Positions 54,581 through 64,000 of a stretch of DNA of 64,000 nt are shown here, piece after piece. The first letter of the stretch is position 1. Each line of letters starts with the position of its first letter. The notes below the pieces were generated by a model that ran no database searches, was not told the origin of the DNA, and saw only the letters and a program-made list of their open reading frames with translations. Both the position numbers and the translations under genes were made by a program. This DNA comes from Myrica gale (taxonomy: Eukaryota > Streptophyta > Magnoliopsida > Fagales > Myricaceae): the NCBI GenBank assembly GCA_963930655.1, contig OZ005609.1:18859001-18923000 (forward strand), read 5' to 3'.

Positions 54581-54711
54581 TCTTTTGCTCTCTCCAAGTA
54601 GTGATCTATTGTTCTTACATAAAAACTAAAAAGTTTTAAGTGGTTTATTGTATTGCTTCTAGCCGTGGAAGTTTTAGAATAGTCCAATGTTTCAGATTTA
54701 TAGCATTGGCT

Positions 54712-54717
54712 AATAAA
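54712..54717 (+). terminator. Polyadenylation signal of the GDSL gene
   Basis: AATAAA 132 bp after the TAA stop, in an AT-rich 3' UTR. First canonical signal downstream. Confidence 0.55.
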
Positions 54718-55699
54718 TAAATTAATGTCAGTGCTAGTACTGTTGCTTATTGCTCCAAAAATTAATCATATATAAATTAATAAACACCGTTTTATTTTAT
54801 TTTAATTTTGTAACATTTGGTCAGGAGTACCTGATAATCTGTTGCTTGTTGTTTAATATATATATATAATGATTTGTGACTACTTTTTCTAGGCATATAT
54901 CTTGTGACTTGCAAATGCAGACATAGGGCAATACTCAAAAGCTACATGGTCACAGTCTTGTATATCTCAATGTTAAAGTAACATTGTTAGTGATTGAGAA
55001 CCAAAAGTAAATTGATTTTTTTTAATCATATAATAGCTCATTTATTAATATTCAAAGACATTCAAAGACCCATTTACATGCTCTAAAGCTTTAGTCAGAC
55101 CCTTCGTAAAGACTACGGACAAACAGAGGACCAAAAGGTCATATAGATAACACATAAAGGACCAACAACGGACATAAACTATACATAATTTATGCTAGTC
55201 AAGTGACTTATAATGCTAGAACCGTTAATCATTTAGTTTGAGATGGTTTAATATTTGAAAACTCGAGATAATCTAAATGCTAGTTTGAATGGCGTGCTTA
55301 GATTTAGAAACATAATGCTATACTAATTCCTTACCCAAAAAGCTTTGTTAAATGATCATGATCATAGGATGACAATATTTAGACAATCTAACTCGCATAT
55401 TAATGTTCTAAATGATAGATCGTGGGATTAGCGTTTTAGGACCAAATATAAATCATATATATGTTCTTCCTATCATCATTTGAATGATGCCTAAACCCTG
55501 TAGATGGCGTATACATTCTAGAATTGTAACACGTATTTAGGATTTTCCAATAGGCCTACAAGTACGCAACATGTGCTACATTTAAAGCAACTGGGAAGGG
55601 TCTTTTGAGAAGGGATAAATACCAACTTTGTCCCTACGGTCGCCTGCGAACACTCAAATTCGATGGATTTTAAATTTGAGGAACTATATCTTTTGATGA
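54718..55699. other. Intergenic, nothing recognised
   Basis: AT-rich, no open frame of note, no TE ends seen. Confidence 0.45.
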
Positions 55700-55839
55700 A
55701 TTTTAAAGCTCATGAAATAACCAGATAAAATAGTAAACCATATGTACGATTTTTGAATTCATGCGAACAGAAAGATAAAGAACAAACCACTTGATCAATC
55801 TTCTATAATTTTGTACGAATTTTGAATTTATGCCCGCCA

Positions 55840-56038
55840 TCATGCATGTTGAATTATATAGGAGATCATACCTTTTAGATGGGAGAAAGATTGTATGAGT
55901 GGAGAGTCTATCAGGAATAGCTAGCCAGAGAATGAAGGAGTGCTTGGGCGTGTGGCTGTTAAACCACAGCAAGTGGTCCCAGAGCATGGAAGGACAGAGA
56001 GGCCTGAGGCAAGCAAAAGCACTGGTAATGGAGAGCAT
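55840..56038 (-). pseudogene. LINE zf-RVT fragment
   Basis: Minus-strand WDHLLWFNSHTPKHSFILWL followed by AIPDRLSTHTIFLP matches the reverse-transcriptase zinc-binding (zf-RVT) domain at the end of plant L1 ORF2 (W...VW....PKHSF..WLA...RL.T...L). The flanking sequence does not continue the domain convincingly. Isolated remnant. Confidence 0.78.
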
Positions 56039-56099
56039 CCATAATCATGATCTGGTCCTAAATAAATTAACTTGGGTGAATTAAATCATTTAAATTGGG

Positions 56100-57785
56100 A
56101 TCACTAATTAATTAATGAATTAAGTAATGTTGAATTTAACTAAGATACATCTGAACACATTAAAACTTGTTCGGACAGTTAACTTCAGACAAAACTGTTT
56201 AAACAGAATAAAACATTTGTCTGAACGTTTACATAACTGTCGCATGACTTACACGTGTTTAATGAGGACAATGGTTGAAAATAGTTGTAGTCCGAATAGC
56301 GCGCAGACAAGACATTGCAATTATTTAGCCAAATGTGTGCTTCCACTTTGCATAATGTCTGGAGACTACCGTCCGGACTCTATATAAACGTTCGGACGCA
56401 TTAATGTTTTCAACTGGTTATGAACCGTTTGACGCTTAGCCTTTATAGCGAATGAATTTCATTGGGCCACGTTGTGTTACAGGCGTCCAGGTGGACTTGA
56501 CAACGATTCGGACGGTATAAATGTTTTCATAATGCGCAAACAGAGCTCGCATTTTCAGTTTACACACTCCTCCCTCAGTCAATCGGTCTCCTCCCTCACA
56601 CATTTTTCGTTCCAAAATTCGTACTCGAACTCTCTTATTTGAGGATCTCTTCACGTCCAAGTATGATTTTTGCATTTCTCACATTACTTCATTTTTTGTG
56701 TTTTTGTCAAAAATTTCAATCTCATTTTCTCATGCACTACATTGTCTTTTTGATTGATTAACTTGTAGATATGGATTGCTTTTAGTGTAATTTTGCAATG
56801 TTTGGTTGGGTATTTTGTGTTGTGTGGGAAATGGAGGCTGACTTCCATGGCTGAGTTCACTCGGTCATCTTCCTCGGTGCGTCTGGACAATGTTTGTAAT
56901 ATGTTCGAATGCAAAATCGTATATTTTAGGACAGACGACGTCTTTTTGTTTATATTCGGACGCCTTTTCCATGCAGTATGGATGTTAATTTATAGTAATT
57001 TGTAATTATTTTTTCATTTCTATTTGGTTTGGACGCCTTTGGTAAGGTGTTCAGACAAATGGGTGGCGTAGCTTCAAATTAGTTGGAAAACCATTGTATG
57101 GAAAACAATTGTATTCTATAGAAATTGGTCCAAGTGCCTGTATTTAGGTGTTGGGATGCTATGGTAAAAACGTCAGTGTTTTCAACTCGTCTAGACATCT
57201 GTTTCCATTCATCGGAACGTGTTTGATGTCAAATGGTGACATTTCGTTAAAGCGAATTAAAAGCCGTTGGCATGATGAGTAACTCCGTACGATCTATTGA
57301 ATGGGTGATAGATATAGGATCGTTGATATTTCATATGTTCCCATGGGTTCTATCCATTAAGTGCCCGCATGTTCTGAAGATTTGTTCGAACAGTTTGTGA
57401 GGTGACAAATAACTATTTCCTCAAAAATTACATAATTGTGCGAACGATTTTCTAAAACTGTGCGCCCGATATTTTGATGACAAAATGATCTTTCGTCACA
57501 TTGCACAAAACGTTAGCATGTTTCAAGTGAACGGATAGAAAGAACTAGACCATGATGAAATTGAAATTCTTCAAGAAATCATATAACCGTTTAGACAGTA
57601 TAGTTTTGCGTCTAGATGTTTTTGCGTGAGGAAACACAGAAACAATCACCAAAAACCTTTGCTAGCAGGCTTTAGGTGACAAATTGGGTGACAATTCGAT
57701 TTTGTCACCCAAAACCTGTGGTGGCTAAATTCGCACTTTGAGTAACAAAATTTGTTGACATCCCCAAGTGAATTTTCTTGTAGTG
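56100..57785. mobile_element. CACTA-E: right-terminal fragment of the CACTA-A family
   Basis: Ends TTTTCTTGTAGTG at 57785, the inverse CACTA terminus. It is preceded by GGTGACAAATTGGGTGACAA and TGTCACCCAAAACC subterminal units and many GTTCGGACG-type motifs. 56458-56665 repeats the promoter-like leader of CACTA-A (22000-22210). The left terminus was not found. No coding exon survives apart from fragments such as MAEFTRSSSSVRLDN (56845-56890). Confidence 0.62.
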
Positions 57786-57788
57786 TCT

Positions 57789-58075
57789 TCAGCTGTCTAC
57801 TTTAAAATAAACAGCTTATGAAATCTTGGTATTTATAAAAATTATGCATACCTTTTGTAGGAACTTTGGTCCTTTCAGTCGTATTACTGACCCATCTACA
57901 CTCACAACATACTGGGCACACTTCTAATTTCTCGTTTTCCTTCCAAAACAAAATACAATCTTTTAAGGATGCATGTATGGATATGTAATGAAGACTCATA
58001 CCCAATTCAATGTTCTTGTCTCCCTATACGAATTAGGCAAAGTCTCTCCTACTAGTAGAGCTTCCTTAAGTGATG
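57789..58075 (-). pseudogene. CACTA TNPD-like transposase exon fragment (pre-TNP2 region)
   Basis: Minus-strand 58005-57860 reads MGMSLHYISIHASLKDCILF, WKENEKLEVCPVCCECRWVS and TERTKVPTKG, then a donor (AAAG|GTATGC). In plant CACTA transposases LG..Y..IHAC.NDC.L......, then the zinc-like C..C...RW, precedes TNP2. It is cut directly by the CACTA-E right end at 57785, in what would be its intron, so CACTA-E inserted into another, older CACTA transposase gene. Confidence 0.85.
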
Positions 58076-58196
58076 TTTAGCAAAAAAAAATTATGAATTT
58101 TGTGTTTAGGACAAAATTTTGAGAGTTTGACTTTTTTTGAAGGGGTTTGTAACAAATTGTTGCAAAAGTTAAAGAATGTTTGATTGTAAAATAATC

Positions 58197-58564
58197 TTGG
58201 GATAATTACACTTTGCGCCCCTTATCTTTGGGGTAATTACAATTTACACCCCGATATTTTATTTTTGAGACATTGAGTCCCTTATCTTCAACATTTTTTA
58301 CAATTTGCACCCCATACCCGATTTGGCTGTCTAAATTGACGGATTCCGTCAAACATGGGGTGCAATGTGTACATACCTCCAAAGATAAGAGGTGCAATGT
58401 GTAATTATTTTGATGGAATCCGTCAATTTATACAGCCAAATTGGGTACGGGGTATAAATTGCAAAATTATTTAAGATAAGAGGCCCAATGTCTAAAAAAT
58501 AAATATCGGGGTGCAAATTGTAAGTGACCCGAAAAATAAGGCGCGCAGAGTGTAATTAACCCAA
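58197..58564. mobile_element. Fold-back MITE
   Basis: 368 bp, an almost continuous inverted repeat: left arm TTGGGATAATTACACTTTGC, right arm inverse TTGGGTTAATTACACTCTGC, centre near 58340 (TTGACGGATTCCGTCAA). Predicted transcript would form a long hairpin. Frames inside it are not genes. Confidence 0.82.
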
Positions 58565-61229
58565 TAATTTTCATTGAGTTTGTTAATTAAAAAAAGGAGG
58601 GCGAAGATTTGATGAAAATTTTTAATAAAAAAGTGATGGAGTTTGTTAAAAAGTAAAGATAGAGTATTTGATTTTTTTCTAATGACAAAGTATTGAAGTT
58701 GGTGTTGAAAGGTGTTGAAATTTGTTTGAAAACTCTGAGATTTTGAAGTTTTGTTGTGAAGAACTTGAGTAATTTGATTTTTTTTAAAGAAGAAATGTTG
58801 ATAGCCAAAAATCACCTTAATCAAGTCTAATACCATATTAAATGTCGAAACACTCATACTTTGTAGCGTCTTTACGCGGATCAATCGTACCGTATGTGAC
58901 AATTTTGAAAAACGCTAAAAAACTACATAAAGACGATGTCTTGAATTTTCACCAGCCGATTAAAATATTTTCTTCCATATTCTACTCTAATTGGTTCATC
59001 ACTATTGACTTCATCTTAGAAGTTTGTACCCGCTGATTGAGCTAGAATGTTGCATATTTAGTACATTTAAAACCAATATAATTGCAGTTCTTTCATCACA
59101 TATTTATTGGTTTTTTTATGAAAAATTTACTAAAGGACATTAATCCAAGTTGTGATTTAAATTGATGAAATAGGATGATTTTGTTCTATTTTGCAACTTG
59201 AAATTAAATTAAATTTTCAAGCAATATTTTAATCATAAACAGCATGTACCTAGTTCATATTGTGTCTAGATGCATTCGTAAGATTAATTTTATTCATGTG
59301 TCAAAAATTAATTAATTATCTTTTGTGATAATTTAAGGTACATTTAATTGAACACGCACTAAGGAACATAAAATTGGACAAGGACGAGAGACTAGGACAA
59401 CCAATCAGACCTACAAAGAGTGTAAAGCAAATGTTCCAAGCATAAAAGATATTCTAAAGGAATAAGCATCTCTTTTAGAATATTCTATGACAAATTTATA
59501 ATAAAGTCTTAAAAGAGGGGACAAAGATCTTTCTTCTAGGAGAACCATTCTTGGTCTTTGGATTAGAAGTCTTTGACGGGCTAGGATTAATGTGCCATGG
59601 TCACTGTAAAAAAAATATGGTGGCAAAATAGTCATTTTGCACACAAAAATTATTTTTCGTCTAAATTAACCACAAATTTTAAAAGATGGCGCAAAGTGTT
59701 TGAAATCAATATTTGGTAGGTGCGACATAAAGAATAGATTGGGGTGCAAAGTGTTAAGACCCTCATAGTTGAAAGGTACATAAGTGTATTTATCCCTAAA
59801 TAATTTTGAAGCCTTCTCGAGGGAGCTCAAACTCCTTAACAATAAATACCGCATTGTGTAAATACTAGTGACCAAATTTTATTGACGTGGAGCTTTAAAT
59901 TTATAAGTTTATTAAAACAACCAGGAAACAGTTTAAGAATAGCAATTAATTAAAATAACAAGCATAGGAAAAAAATTTGTTTGGGGGTAAATAAAGCAAT
60001 CATGTGTGTTTCATGTTGCTTTTCCCCACCTGATCTTCTATTTTTGCCCTTCATTTGGTTTACCAATTGATGTTAATACCCTTAACAGCCAAAATGTTGA
60101 GACGAATGCTTTGGAATTTTTCAAACGACCACCGTGCCCCACTTAAAAGTGCGTTATTACTTAATTTCCCATACACCTTCATAATCACTTAACCAGCGAA
60201 CCCTAATCATTTCACAATCTGTTCATGAAAAACCTATGTGTTCGACAAAGAACAATCAGTCCATCTCGAGAATCCAAAACCCTAATAAGTTCACGATCAG
60301 TTCCTAAACGCTTCTTATTCAACATTTATTTGCCCTAGTATAGCCTACCGAAGCTTTCACAAAGAAGATTTAGCTTGGATGGTGCTCCTCTTCATGCACG
60401 GTCTATGCCTATTCTTCGGTAAGTCTTTCCTTTTTTGTTTAATTGAATATTTTTTTCGTTATTGGTTTATTTAACAATACGAGCTTGTGTTGGGCTGGAT
60501 ACACATTTATAGGGTGATTGTGTGAATGAGGTGAAAAGGTTGAAAGGGAATGTCGACTTAAGTTTTGAAGTAGATCGAATAAGAATTATTTTCAAATGTT
60601 GAGTGAGGTTACCTTCGTGAAGTAGATATAGTGCATGGATTGCATTAAATTTTGTTCTATTATCTATAGTTAGTGTTTTACCTTTTGGGTTTACGTGGGT
60701 CCATTGGGAGATAATAACAGTGTATTAAAACGCCATATTCGTTTTAACCTACACATGGAAATAATGTCATATATTGTCGGCTTTTTCTTTGGTTGTTGTT
60801 CACTTTGTCAACTTCTCAGTATTATAATGGGGGTAGTGAGATTGTGTAGTTGGGACTTTTATGTATTGTGGTCCTGGAAACATCTTCCACACATGGTAAG
60901 AGTAATATGCTCAATAGGTGCAACTTTAATTTATTCTCCGTATAAGGACCTTTATTAGTGTTGTTGCTTTCTTAGTGGTCCACACTGTCAATTTTTGTAC
61001 TATGACCCGTAAAAGCTTTAAATTAAATATCTGTATTCAACTGGTGGGGCACTAATTTCATTGATGATTATTGACTACTGTAATTTCATTGATGATTATT
61101 GACTACTGTACTTGGTCTACAAAATTTTCCAACTAGATGTAATATGTAATCAAATGTAGTTGTTTGTGAAGTGACACATCACATGGATCTGCTACGTGTC
61201 TTTGATTTGCAGGTAGATCTAAACTTACT
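58565..61229. other. Intergenic, no gene recognised
   Basis: Short frames only. 59600-59880 has GCAAAGTG/GGTGCAAAGTG wording like the fold-back MITE and may be a distant copy. A 28-bp unit ending ATTGATGATTATTGACTACTG is duplicated in tandem at about 61055-61112. 60190-60430 looks like a plant 5' leader with a CGG|TAAGT donor (60418) but no coding exon is recognised. Confidence 0.45.
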
Positions 61230-61539
61230 TGGATTTGATATATCCTTGCTGATTTATTAATTCCTCGTTCCCAAGTTGTAACTCTCATTTGTGACAATCA
61301 AGTTGGCATTCACATTGTCACATTGCAGCCAACCCTATTTTCGTGAGTGCACTAAGCATATCGAGGTTGATTGTCACTTAATCCAAGATCAAGTTCAAGC
61401 CGGTCACATTATTCCAACACATATTTCTACTCATTTATAGCTTGCGGATAGCTTCACCAAAGCTCTACCTTCCTACCTTCTACTTTGTCATCTTTGCAAG
61501 ATGGGAATAGCTTACATCTATTCTCCATCCTGTGGGGGG
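61230..61539 (+). pseudogene. copia-3 RNase H end and polypurine tract (upstream unit)
   Basis: Reads ILADLLIPRSQVVTLICDNQ, then (after shifts) ECTKHIEVDCHLIQDQVQAG, HIIPTHISTHL, LADSFTKALPSYLLLCHLCK and MGIAYIYSPS, the end of copia RNase H (CDN.AAI, TKHIE.D.H, QLAD.FTKAL). The purine tract TGTGGGGGG at 61531-61539 precedes the LTR. It belongs to an element whose body is not in the window except here. Confidence 0.82.
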
Positions 61540-61929
61540 TATTGCAGCATAACAATGTTGTAGTCCATGATACACACAAAGATTTACTCCTAAAAGGAGA
61601 TGCAGAGCAACATTGATTTTTATAGTGTTTGATTGCATTTATTTGAATTTCTCTCTCTTTTCTATTTTTTATTCGTTGTTCCGTTTTTATTCCTCTGATG
61701 AGTTGTCTTAGTTGTGCTGGCACCAAGGACAGAGTGGTGTGCGCTAATAGTGTTGTGTACAGAGTTAGTACAAAGTTGTTTAATATTCTCTTTTGTAAAG
61801 GTTGCATTTTGCTTTTCATATACATTCACGTTTTTACACAATCAATGAAGATGAGAACTTTCTCCATGGTTGGAGCTCTATGGTTTTCTTCTTGCACCAT
61901 TTCATTACCAGCAAGCACCATTTCTTACA
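61540..61929 (+). repeat. copia-3 LTR (single, shared)
   Basis: About 390 bp, from TATTGCAGCATAAC (expected TGTTGCAGC, G to A) to CACCATTTCTTACA. It is preceded by a PPT and followed by a primer binding site, so it serves as 3' LTR for the sequence to its left and 5' LTR for the one to its right. Confidence 0.75.
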
Positions 61930-61941
61930 TGTTATCAGTGC
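61930..61941 (+). promoter_or_regulatory. copia-3 primer binding site
   Basis: TGTTATCAGTGC directly after the LTR, two mismatches to the tRNA-Met site TGGTATCAGAGC. Confidence 0.75.
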
Positions 61942-61949
61942 TGGTGAGA

Positions 61950-62870
61950 GCTTGAAATCATCTCTTCAGAATTGTCTGGTAGCAGTTCCCCAGAGTTTTC
62001 CATCCCTCTCCAAAACACAAATCCTTCATCCAAGTTTCTCAATCTCAGTGATCCATCCAACCCTTATCACCTAAAAAATGGAGACAACCCAGCTTGGGAG
62101 AGATGCAATGATATGGTATTATCCTGGCTACAAAACTCCATTAGTGCCTCTGTTAAACCCAGCATTTTGCTAGTAGATGTTGCTTCTGAGATATGGCTAG
62201 GCTAAGGGATCGCATCACCCAATAGAATGGCCCACAAATTTTTCAACTGAAGAAAGACCTTATGGGATGAACTTTGAGTGTATGATCATTTGCCTAAGAG
62301 TGTTTCTGGGATGCTGAAAATTATTCTTGATAGATATCAAAGGGACTGTGTTATACAATTTCGAATGGGGTTGAATGATAACAAACGTTTGGAATCAAAT
62401 AATGTTGTTAGACCCATTAGCCCCCGTAAACAAGATTTATTTCTCTATTTCAGCAGCGAGAAAGACAACACGCAATGTTATCTGATGTTCCCTCACCTGA
62501 TTTCATTTCCTTAGTGACTCGAAACACTTATAACAATTACAAATTTGCTAGTAGACCACCAAACACATTGAAAAAGACAGACCTTATTGCAATCATTGTA
62601 AAGTGTCGGGAGACTCACTGGAAAATTGTTTCAAGGTTGGTAATTCTAAGCTACTGGTTTGCACACATCGTAACATGTTTGTACATGTTGTTGAGAGATG
62701 CTACAAGCTCCACGAGTACCCATTACGACACAAGCTGCACAATAAAAACAAAGGACCAAGTACCTTTGTTAATTTTGTGACTAGCGAGCTGAATGAGGAA
62801 GGAGATGACATGATGACATTGATAAAAAGGGCAGATCAACAACTGTTAACTCTTGCAGCAAAATGACACT
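61950..62870 (+). pseudogene. copia-3 gag
   Basis: Segments in order: SSKFLNLSDPSNPYHLKNGD (start), then directly WERCNDMVLSWLQNSISASV, so about 60 usual residues around the GDNY..W.RAM block are deleted. Then ASEIWLG, IFQLKKDLMG, LKIILDRYQRDCVIQFRMGL, and further frames to the zinc-knuckle region (62580-62730, CRETHWKI / CYKLHEYP in separate frames). Multiple frameshifts; dead. Confidence 0.8.
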
Positions 62871-64000
62871 ACAGTAGTTATGTCATCTATTAATCAGACT
62901 CAGCCCACTTTTAGATCTCCAACTAATGCCCCAAACTACACCAAAATGCCTTGTATTTGAATCTGCCTCTCCACCTATACACACAAACCATCAGCCATGA
63001 TAGATTTACCTAGGGTAATAGATACCGGTGCTACAGATCATATGGTCTGTAACGTCTCCTGTTTTAGTTCTATTACAACACATGTGTCATGTATAGTAAA
63101 GCTTTCAAATGCCACTGAGGTTCTAGTCACTCATGTAGGTGTTATTCGAGTGACACAGAAGATTGTTCTTATTGATGTGCTTTGTGTCCCATCCTTTGCT
63201 AGCTGAGTCTATTGATTGTTGTCTCTTATTTTTCTCTAACCTGTGTTTTGTTCAGGACCTTGCATCTTGGACCACGAATGGGATGGGTGATGTAAGGCAC
63301 GACTTGTATCACCTCCTGAAAAATGAAGTCTCTTCCACAACCTTAGCTAACAAACTTTATGCTTTTAAAAACAATAGTGTGTCATTTTCTGCTTTTGTTA
63401 CTAATGAATTTTCAGTTTCTGATCTATGCATTATTGCCTATGTCACATGTCCTACTCTAGACTAAAGATTATTCAGGATCCCATTGTAAAGCACATTGGT
63501 TACTCCATTAATTAATAACTTTGTTGCATCTATCCATTGGCCAAGAAACATAGAAATTTTTTTCCTATAATATCACATGGCACCTCTTTTATATTTGAAT
63601 TAAATCATTGTGATATTTGGGGACCTTGTTCCACTCAATCTTATGATGGTTCAAGGTATTTTTTAACCATTGTTGATGACTTCCCCCAAACCACTTGGGT
63701 GTATTTACTCAAGAACAAATATGAAACTAGACAATGGATTGAGAATTTTTACAATATAGTTTAATCCCAATTTGGGATGAAAATCAAAGTCCTTCGAAGT
63801 GATAATGGAGCCGAGTTTCAAATGACTCATTTATACCAAAGGAAGGGCATCATTCATCGAAGGAGTTGTATTGAATCTCCACAACAAAATGGTGTTGTGG
63901 AGATAAAACATCAACATTTGTTGAACGTTGCTCGAGCTTTACGTTTCCAATCAACCATTCCTTTGAAATATTGGAATGACTGTATTTTGACAACTGCTTA
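62871..64000 (+). pseudogene. copia-3 protease, pre-integrase and integrase (runs off the window)
   Basis: 63000-63206: VIDTGATDHMVCNVSCFSSI, protease with DTGA active site, ending VLCVPSFAS. 63200-63465: DCCLLFFSNLCFVQDLASWT and GMGDVRHDLYHLLKN, the pre-integrase region. 63537-63764: FIFELNHCDIWGPCSTQSYD and RYFLTIVDDFPQTTWVYLLK, integrase core with the first Asp. After an in-frame stop, 63770-64000 gives [10 protein letters not shown] and [18 protein letters not shown], with the second Asp and the Glu of the D,D,E triad. RT and RNase H would lie beyond 64000. Confidence 0.88.

Noticed and set aside
54301-54687. 128-aa minus-strand frame over the last GDSL exon.
   Set aside because: Antisense shadow of exon 5; no own features.
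27009-57785. A single 30.8-kb CACTA element from the left end at 27009 to the right end at 57785, containing the GDSL gene.
   Set aside because: The flanking triplets do not match (AGA left, TCT right), and many unrelated nested elements and family breaks lie between. The termini are better explained as separate fragments.
58492-58902. 136-aa minus-strand frame rich in Phe/Asn/Gln.
   Set aside because: Starts in plain AT-rich DNA and ends in the fold-back MITE; biased composition only.

Overview
The window is nuclear DNA of a flowering plant, most likely a eudicot. It is AT-rich, its one intact gene has GT-AG introns and a plant GDSL-lipase structure, and most of the rest is plant transposable-element debris (Ty1/copia including Sirevirus-like, Ty3/gypsy, LINE, CACTA, hAT, MULE and small MITEs). 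I saw no tRNA, rRNA or CRISPR, and nothing prokaryotic.

Layout. 1-1206 is non-coding, probably old retroelement leader or LTR. 1207-8206 is a decayed minus-strand copia element (copia-1), split by a gypsy solo LTR (1971-3255) and by a hAT transposase remnant (6787-8069). Two sibling hAT-like elements follow (8328-9660 and 9727-11261), each carrying a piece of a host gene (a RecG-helicase-like exon and a BAG/ubiquitin-like exon). 12137-26030 is a very decayed CACTA element with a TNPD-like gene on minus and a TNPA/Transposase_24-like gene on plus. It is interrupted by a gag-only Sirevirus-like copia (16289-21052) and by a solo LTR with a perfect 5-bp duplication (22711-24217). Two further CACTA left ends (26033 and 27009) lead into a minus-strand gypsy element (27722-32130). 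A LINE appears to be split by a Pack-MULE (33735-37290) and a second-family CACTA derivative (37291-40142). Next come a copia RT fragment (41080-41975) and the 3' half of a Sirevirus-like element with an extra ORF and LTR (41976 to about 45170).

46542-50912 is a nest of hAT elements. One of them (46566-48624, perfect 8-bp duplication) carries an exon with the mitochondrial-ribosome mS41/IGR motif. Another (48842-50624, perfect 8-bp duplication) is filled with minisatellites and holds a Tourist-like MITE. Immediately downstream lies the only intact gene, a five-exon GDSL esterase/lipase (51189-54580, 368 aa, full catalytic set) of the cutin-synthase-like/extracellular lipase type, with a TATA box and a polyadenylation signal. 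54.7-61.2 kb is intergenic with LINE, CACTA and MITE pieces. 61.2-64.0 kb is a plus-strand copia element running off the window.

There is no operon-like cooperation between genes. The strongest biology is repeated capture of host exons by DNA transposons of three superfamilies (hAT, MULE, probably CACTA) within about 40 kb, and nested insertions whose order can be read from exact target-site duplications.
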